A DNA stretch of 64,000 nucleotides from Pseudomonas sp. WS 5079. GTDB taxonomy: Bacteria; Pseudomonadota; Gammaproteobacteria; Pseudomonadales; Pseudomonadaceae. The stretch is from assembly GCF_012985465.1 (NCBI RefSeq), contig NZ_JAAQWN010000001.1:496001-560000 (forward strand). The letters are read 5' to 3'. Each line of letters begins with the position of its first letter. The stretch's first letter is position 1. Shown piece by piece: positions 36,938 through 46,169 of the stretch. Under the pieces are notes generated by a model. That model made no database searches. It was given only the letters and a program-made list of their open reading frames with translations, and was not told the origin of the DNA. The position numbers were made by a program, and so were the translations under genes.

Positions 36938-37923
36938 GGCCAGCTAGGCACTTCTCGGCGAGCACCGGTGGGCAATGCGGGTGCGGGCATGTCGCCCCAT
37001 TGGCCCTGGCCCGACGCGCTATCTGAAGGCTGGGGCGCCTGGCCCTGATCGGGCCTGCTGGCAGGCGGTGCTTGCTCCTGGCGACGATGGCGCAGGGCAA
37101 ATTCGGCAACCGCCTCTATATCTTCTTCGGCGATGGCCGCAGCCCCGCGCCACGCCGCATGGGCCCGCGCGCCGCGCAACCACACCAGATCGGCACGCAG
37201 GCCGTCGACACCGGCGGCAAAGCAGCGCTCGGTAATCTGCGCCAGGGCCTGGTCATCCAGGGCGATGCTTTCCAGGCGTGCACGGGCCTCGGTGCAACGC
37301 GCACGCAGCGCCGCTTGCTGGTCAGCCCACTGCGCGCAGAAAGCGCCGGGGTCGCTATCGAAATCCAGGCGCCGGCGAATGATCTGCCCGCGCTCGGTCG
37401 GCAAAGTCTGCCCGCTCAATGCCACGTTAAAACCAAACCGATCCAGCAACTGCGGGCGCAACTCGCCCTCTTCCGGGTTCATCGTGCCGATCAGCACAAA
37501 ACGCGCCGAGTGCCGGTGGGAGATGCCATCTCGCTCGATCAGATTGGTGCCACTGGCGGCGACGTCGAGCAACAAGTCCACCAGGTGATCGGGCAGCAGG
37601 TTGACTTCATCCACGTACAACACGCCACCGTCAGCCTTGGCCAGCACGCCCGGGGAAAACTGCGCGCGGCCTTCGCTCAGCGCCGCATCCAAGTCCAGGG
37701 TGCCGACCAAACGCTCTTCGGTGGCGCCTAACGGCAAGGTGACGAACTGCCCGCTGGCCAACAGGTCCGCCAAGCCACGGGCCAGGGTGGACTTGGCCAT
37801 GCCGCGCGGGCCTTCGATCAGCACGCCACCGATCTTCGGGTCGATGGCGGTCAGGCACAGGGCAAGCTTCAGGTCGTCGGCGCCGACCACTGCCGACAGT
37901 GGGAAATGGGGGATGTCAGTCAT
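36925..37923 (-). CDS. ChlI-like AAA+ ATPase, cobaltochelatase small subunit (zero-frame product)
   Basis: The 332-residue AAA+ protein has Walker A EGPRGMAKST, Walker B GGVLYVDEVNLL and TMNPEEGELRPQLLDRF, the magnesium/cobalt chelatase I-subunit pattern. It would work with CobN to insert cobalt into hydrogenobyrinate a,c-diamide in the aerobic B12 pathway. Its start overlaps the cobN stop by one base. It ends in a Pro/Gln-rich tail and TGGCCAAAAAAG, immediately followed by a stop and a hairpin (see the frameshift site). No separate CobS/CobT genes are seen. Confidence 0.88.
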   Translation of the reverse strand: MTDIPHFPLSAVVGADDLKLALCLTAIDPKIGGVLIEGPRGMAKSTLARGLADLLASGQFVTLPLGATEERLVGTLDLDAALSEGRAQFSPGVLAKADGGVLYVDEVNLLPDHLVDLLLDVAASGTNLIERDGISHRHSARFVLIGTMNPEEGELRPQLLDRFGFNVALSGQTLPTERGQIIRRRLDFDSDPGAFCAQWADQQAALRARCTEARARLESIALDDQALAQITERCFAAGVDGLRADLVWLRGARAHAAWRGAAAIAEEDIEAVAEFALRHRRQEQAPPASRPDQGQAPQPSDSASGQGQWGDMPAPALPTGARREVPSWPKKS

Positions 37924-40900
37924 CAACTGTCTTCTTCTATGTCCAGCAACAGGTTTTCCAATGCCTCGCGGTAGGCCCCCGGTTCCTGCCACATGCCACG
38001 CTGCTGGGCTTCCAGCATGCGTTCGGTCATGTCGCGCAGGGCGTCGGGGTTGTGCTGTTGCACAAACGCCCGGGTGTCGGGGTCGAGCAGGTAGGCATCG
38101 GCCAGCATTGCATATTGGTGATCGTCGATCAGCGCAGTAGTGGCGTCAAAGGCAAACAGATTGTCCACCGTTGCCGCCATCTCGAACGCGCCTTTGTAGC
38201 CGTGGCGCTTGACCCCTTCGATCCACTTGGGATTGGCCGCGCGGGAGCGGATCACCCGGTTCAGCTCTTCCTTCAGCGTGCGGATCTTCGGCAGGTCCGG
38301 CTGGCTGTGATCGCCATGATAGCTGGCAGCCTTGCTGCCACTGAGGGTTTCCACGGCCGCGAGCATGCCGCCCTGGAATTGGTAGTAGTCATTGGAGTCG
38401 AGCAAGTCGTGCTCGCGGTTGTCCTGGTTCTGCAACACGGCCTGCACCTGGCTCAGGCGCTGGGCGAACTGTTCACGGGCCGCAGTGCCTTCATCAGAGC
38501 CACCATAGGCGTAGCCACCCCAATTGAGGTAGACCTCGGCCAGGTCTGCGCGGCTTTGCCACAGGCGAGCGTCAATGGCGCCCTGCACGCCCGCGCCATA
38601 GGCACCGGGCTTAGCCCCGAAAATGCGCCAGCCGGCCTGCCTGGCCGCAGCCTCTTCATCCAGGCCAGACTTGCACAGCGCCTCACGCTCGCTGCGCACC
38701 TTAGCCGCCAGGGGGTTTAGGTCGTCCGGTTCATCCAGCGCCGCGACCGCCTGCACCGCAGCATCGAACAAGCGGATCAGGTTGGCGAAGGCATCGCGGA
38801 AGAACCCGGACACCCGCAACGTAACGTCAACTCGCGGGCGGTCGAGCAAGCTGATGGGCAGGATTTCAAAGTCATCGACACGCTGGCTGCCCGTGGCCCA
38901 TACCGGTCGCACGCCCATCAACGCCATGGCCTGGGCGATGTCGTCACCGCCGGTGCGCATGGTCGCGGTGCCCCACACCGAAAGCCCGAGCTGGCGCAGA
39001 TGGTCACCATGGTCCTGCAGGTGCCGCTCAAGCATCAGGTTGGCGGACTGGAAGCCGATACGCCAGGCAGTGGTGGTGGGCAGGTTACGCACATCGACGG
39101 TGAAAAAGTTACGCCCGGTCGGCAGCACATCGAGGCGCCCACGGCTCGGTGCGCCGCTAGGCCCCGCCGGTACGAAACGACCGTCCAAGGCATCCAGCAA
39201 GCCGCGCATTTCCGCCGGGCCACAGGCATCCAGGCGCGGTGCGACGACGATGCGCAGGCTTTCGACCACGGATTTCACATCTTCCCAGCCGGGCTCCTCA
39301 AGCTGTTCGAGGGGCCCTTCCAGTGCCTGTTCGATCAACCGCGCCGCGTACAGCTCCAGACGCTCGCGAGTATCGCCGGCGGTGCGCCACAACTGCCCGT
39401 CGATCTTCTGCAACACGTCGGGGCGGCGCCCGGTCCAGGGTTCGGCCAGGGCGCAATCGAGCGGGTCAAAGCCCAGCTCGAAGGCCTTGGCCAACACGCG
39501 CAGCAGGCTTGATTGCGGGCCGCGCCCGTCGCCACGCGGGATGCGCAGCAGGGCCAACAAGGTATCGATACGCAGGCGCCCCTCGGGCGATTCGCCAAAG
39601 ATATGCAGGCCGTCGCGGATCTGCGATTCCTTCAGGTCACACAGGTAGGTGTCCAGGCGCGGCAGCCACACGGCTGCGTCGGCCTCGTTATCCAGCGCAA
39701 GCTCCTGATCGATGCGGGTTTCGCGCACCAGCTTGAGGATGTCCTTTTGCAGTTCCAGGGCGCGGCGCGGGTCGAGCAACTGCGCTTCGTAATACTCATC
39801 CGCCAACAGTTCCAGGTTACGCAGCGGGCCGTAAGTCTCGGCGCGGGTCAGCGGCGGCATCAAGTGATCGATGATCACCGCCTGGGTGCGGCGCTTGGCC
39901 TGGGCGCCCTCGCCCGGGTCGTTGACGATAAACGGGTAGATATTGGGCAGCGGCCCCAGCAACGCATCCGGCCAGCAGTTCTCCGACAGCCCGACGCCTT
40001 TGCCCGGCAGCCATTCCAGGTTGCCATGCTTGCCCACGTGGATCACGCCGTGGGCGCCGTAGGTGTGGCGCAGCCAGAAATAAAACGCCAGGTAAGCGTG
40101 GGGCGGCACCAGGTCCGGGTCGTGGTACACCGCGCTGGCATCCACCTGGTAACCCCGCGCCGGCTGGATGCCGACAAAGGTCAGGCCCAGGCGCAGGCCG
40201 GCGATCATCATACGCCCGTCGCGGCACATCGGATCGTTATGGGGTGTGCCCCAGCGTTCCAGCACAGCCTGGCGGTTGGCCTCGGGCAAGCGATTGAACA
40301 TCGCCTGGTAATCGTCCAGCCCCAGGCTTTGATGGCAGGGGCGCAGGTCGAGGCTGTCGAGGTCGTTGGTCACACCGCCGAGCAGCTCGTGGATCAAGGC
40401 GGTGCCGCTGTCCGGCAACGTGAGCGGCAGCGGATAACCCTTGGTTTGCAGGGCAAGCAGGATATTCAAAGCCGCAGCCGGCGTATCCAGGCCCACGCCG
40501 TTACCGATGCGCCCGTCGCGCGTCGGGTAGTTGGCAAGGATCAGGGCGATGCGTTTCTCTGCATTCGGCACCCGGGCCAGTTCGACCCAGCGCCGCGCCA
40601 GTTCGGCCACAAAGTCCATGCGTTCGGGGGCTGCGCGGTAGCACACCACGTCCGACTGGCTGCGCTCGCTGCGCCAGGCCAGGTCCTTGAAGCTGATCGG
40701 GCGGCTGATGATGCGCCCGTCCAGTTCCGGCAAGGCAATGTGCATCGCCAGGTCGCGCGGGCCAAGGCCTTGTTCGCTGGCTTCCCAACCGGGTTGGTTG
40801 TCCTGGGCGCAGATGGCCTGGATCACCGGGATATTGCGGCGAAACGGCCGCAAATGGGGCGTTTCCGGGCTGGATTGGGCAAAGCCGGTGGTGTTCAGTA

Positions 40901-41684
40901 TCACCGCCGCCTGCACCTCATCCAGCAGATCCTCGACCACCGTCAGGCAGCCGGTCTCCTTCAAACTGGCCACCGCCATTGGCAGCGGATTCAGGCCCGC
41001 CGCCTGCAAGCGCTGGCAGAACACGTCGATAAAAGCGGTATTGGCCGCCTGCAAGTGCGAGCGGTAGAACAGCACCGCTGCCACCGGCCAATCGGTGCTC
41101 CAGTCCACCTGCCAGTCACTGAGGCGCGCATTGGCGATGCGGGGGTGATAAATCGCCGTGCGCGACAGGGTTTGCGGTTCGGCCCAGGGGTAATCGCGGC
41201 CCAGGTAGCTACTGGCCAGGCAGCGATAGAAATCCAGCGCATTCCCCAGCCCGCCCTGGCGCAGAAAGTGCCACAGGCGGTCACGCGCCTGCGCATCCAC
41301 GGTGCTCAGGCCGCTAAGTTCGGGATCGGGACGGTCATCCCCCGGCACCAGGATCAACTGCACGCCCTGCTCGGCCAACTCCACCAGGCGCTGGATACCG
41401 TAGCGCCAGTAGCCGATGCCGCCATGCAGGGATATCAGGATGACCTTGGCGTGGCGCAACACCTCGTCCACATACAGGTCCACCGACGCGTGATTCTGCA
41501 CCTGCATCGGGTTGGCCAGGCGCAGGCTCGGGTAGTCGTCGGGCAGTTGCTGGGCGGCTTCGGCCAACAGCGCCAGGCTGGAATCACCGCTGCACAGGAT
41601 CACCAGCTCGGCGGGGGTCTGTCCAAGGTCGGCGATGTTGTCATCGGAGACGAAGCCACCGGGCTGGGTCCTGAGCAGATGCAT
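37923..41684 (-). CDS. cobN: Cobaltochelatase subunit CobN
   Basis: The 1253-residue protein is the large catalytic subunit of the aerobic cobaltochelatase and aligns by eye with CobN throughout. Recognisable stretches are LISLHGGIGYWRYGI, VGLDTPAAALNIL, VIHVGKHGNLEWLPGKGVGLSE and YAYGGSDEG near the C-terminus. It lies 3 nt after cobW and overlaps the chlI-like gene by one base. The operon is controlled by a cobalamin riboswitch. Confidence 0.96.
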   Translation of the reverse strand: MHLLRTQPGGFVSDDNIADLGQTPAELVILCSGDSSLALLAEAAQQLPDDYPSLRLANPMQVQNHASVDLYVDEVLRHAKVILISLHGGIGYWRYGIQRLVELAEQGVQLILVPGDDRPDPELSGLSTVDAQARDRLWHFLRQGGLGNALDFYRCLASSYLGRDYPWAEPQTLSRTAIYHPRIANARLSDWQVDWSTDWPVAAVLFYRSHLQAANTAFIDVFCQRLQAAGLNPLPMAVASLKETGCLTVVEDLLDEVQAAVILNTTGFAQSSPETPHLRPFRRNIPVIQAICAQDNQPGWEASEQGLGPRDLAMHIALPELDGRIISRPISFKDLAWRSERSQSDVVCYRAAPERMDFVAELARRWVELARVPNAEKRIALILANYPTRDGRIGNGVGLDTPAAALNILLALQTKGYPLPLTLPDSGTALIHELLGGVTNDLDSLDLRPCHQSLGLDDYQAMFNRLPEANRQAVLERWGTPHNDPMCRDGRMMIAGLRLGLTFVGIQPARGYQVDASAVYHDPDLVPPHAYLAFYFWLRHTYGAHGVIHVGKHGNLEWLPGKGVGLSENCWPDALLGPLPNIYPFIVNDPGEGAQAKRRTQAVIIDHLMPPLTRAETYGPLRNLELLADEYYEAQLLDPRRALELQKDILKLVRETRIDQELALDNEADAAVWLPRLDTYLCDLKESQIRDGLHIFGESPEGRLRIDTLLALLRIPRGDGRGPQSSLLRVLAKAFELGFDPLDCALAEPWTGRRPDVLQKIDGQLWRTAGDTRERLELYAARLIEQALEGPLEQLEEPGWEDVKSVVESLRIVVAPRLDACGPAEMRGLLDALDGRFVPAGPSGAPSRGRLDVLPTGRNFFTVDVRNLPTTTAWRIGFQSANLMLERHLQDHGDHLRQLGLSVWGTATMRTGGDDIAQAMALMGVRPVWATGSQRVDDFEILPISLLDRPRVDVTLRVSGFFRDAFANLIRLFDAAVQAVAALDEPDDLNPLAAKVRSEREALCKSGLDEEAAARQAGWRIFGAKPGAYGAGVQGAIDARLWQSRADLAEVYLNWGGYAYGGSDEGTAAREQFAQRLSQVQAVLQNQDNREHDLLDSNDYYQFQGGMLAAVETLSGSKAASYHGDHSQPDLPKIRTLKEELNRVIRSRAANPKWIEGVKRHGYKGAFEMAATVDNLFAFDATTALIDDHQYAMLADAYLLDPDTRAFVQQHNPDALRDMTERMLEAQQRGMWQEPGAYREALENLLLDIEEDS

Positions 41685-41687
41685 GGG

Positions 41688-42755
41688 TTAAACGCTGAGG
41701 GCAGCGCGCAATTGCGCTTCCAGGCCTGCTGCGTCCAGATCCTGGCCGATCAGCACCAGACGCGTGATGCGTGCTTCGTCAGCCCCCCAGGCGCGGTCGA
41801 AGTGCTTGTCAAAGCGCGTACCCACGCCCTGGATCAACAGGCGCATCGGCTTGTTGGGGATCGCGGCGAAGCCTTTGACCCGCAGGATGCCGTGCTGCAC
41901 CACCAATTGGCTCAGGGCGTCGAGCAGCAGCGCTTCATCAGCCTGGGGCAAGTCGATGGAGATGGAATCGAACGCATCGTGATCGTGATCGTGATCGTCT
42001 TCACCTTCGTGGTGATGATCGTGATGGCTATGGCGCCCGTCGATATGCTCCTCGGAGCCGGCGCCCAGGCCAATTAACACGTCCAGGGGCAGGCGGCCGC
42101 TGCTGGCCTCGACGATTTTCACCGCTGGCGGCAGTTCTTCGGCGACTTCCAGGCGTACACGGGCCAGGTCTTCGGGGCTGATCAGGTCGGTTTTATTGAG
42201 GATCACCAGGTCGGCGCTGGCCAGTTGGTCGGCAAACAGCTCGTGCAGTGGCGATTCGTGGTCCAGGTTGGGGTCGAGTTTGCGCATGGCGTCGACCTGG
42301 TCGGGGAATGCGGCGAAGGTGCCGGCGGCTACGGCCGGGCTGTCGACCACGGTGATCACCGCGTCAACCGTGCAGGCACTGCGGATTTCCGGCCACTGGA
42401 AGGCCTGGACCAACGGCTTGGGCAGGGCCAGGCCGGAGGTTTCGATGAGGATATGGTCGAGGTCGCCACGGCGCGCCACCAGTTCACGCATCACCGGGAA
42501 GAACTCTTCCTGCACGGTGCAGCACAGGCAGCCGTTGGCCAGTTCGTAGACACGGCCGTTGGCCTCTTCTTCGGTGCAACCGATGGAACACTGCTTGAGG
42601 ATCTCGCCGTCGATGCCCAGCTCGCCGAATTCGTTGACGATCACCGCAATGCGCCGGCCCTGGGCGTTGTCCAGCATGTGGCGCAGCAAGGTGGTTTTGC
42701 CCGAGCCGAGAAAGCCGGTGACGATAGTGACGGGGAGTTTGGCCAGTGTTTTCAT
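41688..42755 (-). CDS. cobW: Cobalamin biosynthesis GTPase CobW (COG0523)
   Basis: The 355-residue G3E GTPase has Walker A GFLGSGKTT, the metal-binding CLCC motif (NGCLCCTVQEEF) and Walker B-like ETSGLALPKP. A His-rich loop (SHHDHHHEGEDDHDHDHDAF) sits between the GTPase and C-terminal domains. CobW is thought to deliver cobalt to the cobaltochelatase. The gene opens the cobW-cobN-chlI operon, downstream of a riboswitch. Confidence 0.94.
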   Translation of the reverse strand: MKTLAKLPVTIVTGFLGSGKTTLLRHMLDNAQGRRIAVIVNEFGELGIDGEILKQCSIGCTEEEANGRVYELANGCLCCTVQEEFFPVMRELVARRGDLDHILIETSGLALPKPLVQAFQWPEIRSACTVDAVITVVDSPAVAAGTFAAFPDQVDAMRKLDPNLDHESPLHELFADQLASADLVILNKTDLISPEDLARVRLEVAEELPPAVKIVEASSGRLPLDVLIGLGAGSEEHIDGRHSHHDHHHEGEDDHDHDHDAFDSISIDLPQADEALLLDALSQLVVQHGILRVKGFAAIPNKPMRLLIQGVGTRFDKHFDRAWGADEARITRLVLIGQDLDAAGLEAQLRAALSV

Positions 42756-42859
42756 CGGATGCCCTTTGGGGCGGGCATACGGGACGACTGGCCCTGCGGC
42801 GGCGCAGGTGCTGGATTCGTCACCGGATCACCCCGCCCGGTTGAAATGGAAAATCGGTT

Positions 42860-43040
42860 GCGAGGCAGGTCTCCTGGCTTGGGGCTTGCTGGCCTTGCGG
42901 CTGGCGCTGGCTGCGCCTTCCCGCCTGGTACAGGCAGTGGCGTGGCAGTCAGATAAACCCTTTACAGTTGCGGGGGCAGCCGCGGCTTGGACCGCGTTCC
43001 CTTCTTAGCTTCGGCCGCAGCCGAAGAACCTCGAACGTGC
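42860..43040 (-). ncRNA. Cobalamin riboswitch upstream of cobW
   Basis: Minus-strand sequence contains the conserved core GCTGCCCCCGCAACTGTAA (complement near 42963-42981), a B12-box type GCCACTGCC...GGGAAGG and the 3' CCAGGAGACCTGCC. These are diagnostic of the AdoCbl class. It likely represses cobW-cobN-chlI when B12 is abundant. The gap to cobW is about 105 nt. Confidence 0.9.
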
Positions 43041-43712
43041 AAGGCTACGCAGTGCCCGGCAGCTGGTCAACGTCGCGCAGCTAAACGCATCTAGTGACTC
43101 AAGGGTGCACCTCACCTCTGGGGACCCAAAGTGAAACCGTCACGCCGCGAACACTACATAACTATCGCACCTCTCACCAACCCACTGAATACACTGAATA
43201 TGCATCCACGTTAGCTGGAACGATGACAATCAATCCAACAGAAAACGCAATTCAACCAATATCACTCGCTATAACGCCTAAAACCAATAACCTCCCATCT
43301 TTGCAGACACTGAACAATGATGTTTCCCACCGTACTTTGTCGTAGACATCAGCCGATAGTATTTCTGATAGACCCTGACCTGGCAGGAGACCAGCTCAAC
43401 GTTATGACATGGACAATTTTGACTATACGTTTGCTCATACCTGCCCCCTAATCGCCTTTTCAGGAGCGTTACTAGCCAGCACTACAAAGACCTGTACGTA
43501 GTGCAGACCGTAAAAGCACCTTATGTAAAAGCCCGCCTTGAATCCAGCCTGGCTATCCAGCCCACACGAGTTAAAGAGGTGCTGTAATTTAATGAAATCC
43601 ATTTCGCAGTTAGCACGAGGAACAGCAGCCTTGAAAAACATCACTCACTCTCAAGGCAGCTTTCCAAACAATCCAACCCCAAGCCCACCTATTCAATGGG
43701 GATACAAACACG
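43041..43712. other. Low-G+C intergenic stretch, no supported gene
   Basis: About 670 nt, visibly A+T richer than the flanks, with poor codon bias in every short frame. It contains the promoter side of the cobW riboswitch and may be acquired DNA together with the next gene. I see no terminal repeats or transposase. Confidence 0.5.
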
Positions 43713-44423
43713 ATGAAGTCTTCAGCAAGCATTCAACCCAGTGCGCCTATGCTTAACGCACCTCGCACTACACTCCCCAAAGACGCTTCTCCCACCTTAG
43801 CACCGACACAAAACATCTCATCGGACATTCCGTATTTTGAGAGCTACACCCACTCGATGCTGGCCGAAAAACTACTGGCCCATTTCATAGATTTGGAAGT
43901 CCCAGGCGCTAAAACATCCAACAGCTTTCGCTTGGATGAGCTTAAAAGTATGGCGAGAGGCAAACTACACGACGGACGAGATGCCACACAAGAGCAAGTA
44001 GAGCTTGCAAAGCAGGTCATCAACCGCCCAGAACTAGTCAAGTCACTCTTTGGTTCGCACTCCGGTAATGTGACCTGGGACCAAGTCGCTCTTATCGCTG
44101 GAGACTTCAAAAGTCTCAGCGATGCAGCCCTGCTGGACCAAGCGAGAATTTACTTTCGCGAATTTGCCAAAGGTCCCAAAGATCATTATGTAAACTTTAA
44201 CGAACTGCGAGAGGCCGCACGCCAAACAAGAAGCACCCGCCACTTTTCGTACAATGCAACCAAAGTTGCCCAAGAACTTCTTAAGCGGCCTGACCTGCTT
44301 TGGGATTTGGATACAAAGCCTGTCTCTCTCTCACGTCCAAGCAAACCAGACAACAGATTTGGGTTGGGCAGTATTTTTTACTCAGAAGATTGGGTTTCCA
44401 CGTCGCCGCGTCGCCCTGGCTGA
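43713..44423 (+). CDS. Low-G+C protein with HrpK-like helical repeats (236 aa)
   Basis: The 236-residue protein has no signal peptide. Two internal repeats are visible: residues 72-111 (FRLDELKSMARG, then INRPELVKSL) and 161-200 (NFNELREAARQ, then LKRPDLLWDLD), joined by a helical linker. The L-[DN]-E-L-x-x-x-A-R plus R-P-[ED]-L pattern resembles the helical/EF-hand-like units of HrpK/XopF-type type III translocators. The Ser/Pro/Thr-rich N-terminus is compatible with a type III signal. Composition near 50% G+C points to horizontal acquisition. Assignment is tentative. Confidence 0.5.
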   Translation: MKSSASIQPSAPMLNAPRTTLPKDASPTLAPTQNISSDIPYFESYTHSMLAEKLLAHFIDLEVPGAKTSNSFRLDELKSMARGKLHDGRDATQEQVELAKQVINRPELVKSLFGSHSGNVTWDQVALIAGDFKSLSDAALLDQARIYFREFAKGPKDHYVNFNELREAARQTRSTRHFSYNATKVAQELLKRPDLLWDLDTKPVSLSRPSKPDNRFGLGSIFYSEDWVSTSPRRPG

Positions 44424-44483
44424 TCAGGCAGGCGTCAATTCGTCTATTTGACGCCCGCCCTCTGGCCATGCTCTCCTACACAT

Positions 44484-44664
44484 CTTGTTTCGGGTGCCCT
44501 TTACAGGGTGAAACGGGAAACCGGTCAATCATGCATGCATGACCAATCCGGTGCTGCCCCCGCAACGGTAAGCGAGCGAAGCGTCACAGCCACTGTGCTT
44601 TTGGCATGGGAAGGCGATGCTTTCAGGACTCAGGAGAGCCCCCTCGCAAGCCCGGAGACCGGCC
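44484..44664 (+). ncRNA. Cobalamin riboswitch upstream of cbtB
   Basis: Plus-strand sequence has the complete AdoCbl core: GGTGCCCTTTACAGGGTGAA, AACGGGAAACCGGT, GCTGCCCCCGCAACGGTAAG (44552-44571), B12 box AGCCACTG...GGGAAGG and 3' GCCCGGAGACCGGCC. It precedes the cobalt transporter genes. Confidence 0.95.
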
Positions 44665-44683
44665 CGAAAAATCAAATAACAAA

Positions 44684-44737
44684 CCCGCGGTGGGCGGGCG
44701 CTGTTCAGAACCCTGCGTGCCCGGCTCGCGGGGTTTT
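44684..44737 (+). terminator. Riboswitch expression-platform hairpin
   Basis: CCCGCG near 44684 pairs with CGCGGG near 44728, with further imperfect pairing (GGGCGGGCGC with GCGTGCCCGG), followed by TTTT. It sits 20 nt after the riboswitch core and 40 nt before cbtB, as expected for B12-dependent termination. Confidence 0.65.
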
Positions 44738-44777
44738 CATGCGCTCGTGTCACCCTGCCACTCGAAAGGGACGTGCC

Positions 44778-44966
44778 ATGTCGATCATCAGCAGCACCTC
44801 ACACACCGCCAGCAGCTCCGCCACCTTGAGCCAACGCCTGACCGCCGCCATCGGCGCGGCGATCCTCGGTGCATGCCTGGTGTATTTCGCCGGGTTCTCG
44901 CACATCGAGGCCGTGCACAACGCTGCCCACGATACGCGCCACAGCGCCGCCTTCCCGTGCCACTGA
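44778..44966 (+). CDS. cbtB: Cobalt transporter subunit CbtB
   Basis: The 62-residue protein has one membrane helix (GAAILGACLVYFAGF) and a C-terminal metal-type tail H-N-A-A-H-D-x-R-H ending in PCH, the CbtB signature. CbtB works with CbtA in B12-regulated cobalt uptake. It starts at ATG 44778 and is followed after 11 nt by cbtA. Confidence 0.9.
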   Translation: MSIISSTSHTASSSATLSQRLTAAIGAAILGACLVYFAGFSHIEAVHNAAHDTRHSAAFPCH

Positions 44967-44977
44967 GACCTGCCGCC

Positions 44978-45679
44978 ATGATCAAGCGAATTGCGCAAAC
45001 CGCAGGTTTCACCGGCCTGCTGGCCGCCCTGTTGCTGACCCTGCTGCAAAGCTTCTGGGTGGCCCCGCTAATCCTGCAGGCAGAAACCTTCGAAAACGCC
45101 CCGGCCGCGACCGAGGTACATGAGCATGCCCCTGGCGTTGCGGCCCACAGCCACGACGCCGAAGCCTGGGAGCCGGAAAATGGCTGGCAGCGCGTGCTCT
45201 CCACCACTGGCGGCAACCTGGTGGTCGCCGTGGGTTTTGCACTGATGCTCGCTGGCCTCTACACCCTGCGTGCCCCGACCCGCACCGCCCAGGGCCTGCT
45301 CTGGGGCCTGGCCGGCTACGCCACCTTTGTGTTGGCGCCGACCCTCGGCCTGCCACCGGAGCTGCCCGGCACCGCTGCGGCGGACCTGGCGCAACGGCAG
45401 ATCTGGTGGATCGGCACTGCAGCCTCCACTGCCGCCGGCATTGCGCTGATTGTGTTTGGTCGCAACTGGCTGCTGAAGATCCTCGGCGTGGCCATCCTGG
45501 CGGTGCCCCATGTGGTTGGCGCGCCACAGCCCGAAGTGCACTCGATGCTCGCCCCAGAAGCCCTGGAAGCACAGTTCAAGATCGCTTCGCAGCTGACCAA
45601 CGTTGCGTTCTGGCTGGCCCTGGGCCTGATCAGTGCCTGGTTGTTCCGGCGTAACCGCGACGATCAGTACTCGGCATGA
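44978..45679 (+). CDS. cbtA: Cobalt transporter CbtA
   Basis: The 233-residue membrane protein starts MIKRIAQTAGFTGLLAALLLT. It has an acidic/His loop (EVHEHAPGVAAHSHDAEAWEP) and about five membrane helices, the usual CbtA layout with conserved QLPPELPG-type text (GLPPELPGT). It is predicted to import cobalt for B12 synthesis. The stop overlaps the cobE-like start (ATGA). Confidence 0.92.
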   Translation: MIKRIAQTAGFTGLLAALLLTLLQSFWVAPLILQAETFENAPAATEVHEHAPGVAAHSHDAEAWEPENGWQRVLSTTGGNLVVAVGFALMLAGLYTLRAPTRTAQGLLWGLAGYATFVLAPTLGLPPELPGTAAADLAQRQIWWIGTAASTAAGIALIVFGRNWLLKILGVAILAVPHVVGAPQPEVHSMLAPEALEAQFKIASQLTNVAFWLALGLISAWLFRRNRDDQYSA

Positions 45680-46089
45680 CAACGGCCAACACCCGGCCGG
45701 CCCTGGTGGTCGGCCTGGGTTGCCAGAGTGGTTGCAGCGTCGAGGCGTTATTGGCGCTGTTCAATGAAGCCTTGGCTGGCGCAGGGATCGACCCTCGGCA
45801 CATCAGCGCACTGGCGAGTATCGACCGCAAGCAGGATGAGCCGGGTTTACTGGCCCTGGCCGCCAGCCTGGGGTTGCCGCTGAAGTTTTTCAGTGCCCAG
45901 CAACTGGCGAGCCATGAAGCGCAACTGAGCCACCGCTCTGCCGTCGCCTTTGCCCATACCGGCTGCCATGGCATCGCTGAAAGCGCCGCCCTGGCCCTGG
46001 CCACGCAGCTGGCCCAGCGCCCTGCCCGCCTGTTGATCAACCGCCAGAAAAGCCCGCAAGCCACCTTTGCATTGGCGTGCGCCGGCTGA
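45676..46089 (+). CDS. cobE: CobE / CbiG C-terminal-like cobalamin biosynthesis protein
   Basis: The 137-residue protein (VVGLGCQSGCSVEALLALFN, ASIDRKQDEPGLLALA) matches the CbiG C-terminal/CobE family, which acts near precorrin ring contraction in the aerobic pathway. GLGC and the IDRKxDE motif are typical. It overlaps cbtA by 4 nt and precedes cobM. Confidence 0.87.
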   Translation: MTTANTRPALVVGLGCQSGCSVEALLALFNEALAGAGIDPRHISALASIDRKQDEPGLLALAASLGLPLKFFSAQQLASHEAQLSHRSAVAFAHTGCHGIAESAALALATQLAQRPARLLINRQKSPQATFALACAG

Positions 46090-46169
46090 ATTCCCGATAA
46101 TCCCCGTCCTTGATCATGAGCGGTCTTCATCTACAGCCCGCCTTGCCCGCTTTTTCACAGGAATGTCCC

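Noticed and set aside
36925..36946. Frame disruption between chlI and chlD as a sequencing error or a broken gene
   Set aside because: An error in an A6 run is conceivable, but the exact slippery heptamer, 5-nt spacer and perfect 13-bp stem would be an unlikely coincidence.
39513..42077. 854-residue frame antisense to cobN/cobW
   Set aside because: Same shadow effect; cobN and cobW are clear on the other strand.
43094..43756. Short frames in the low-G+C gap (43094-43345, 43538-43756, minus 43435-43644)
   Set aside because: No convincing start signals or recognisable protein features; kept as a non-coding stretch.
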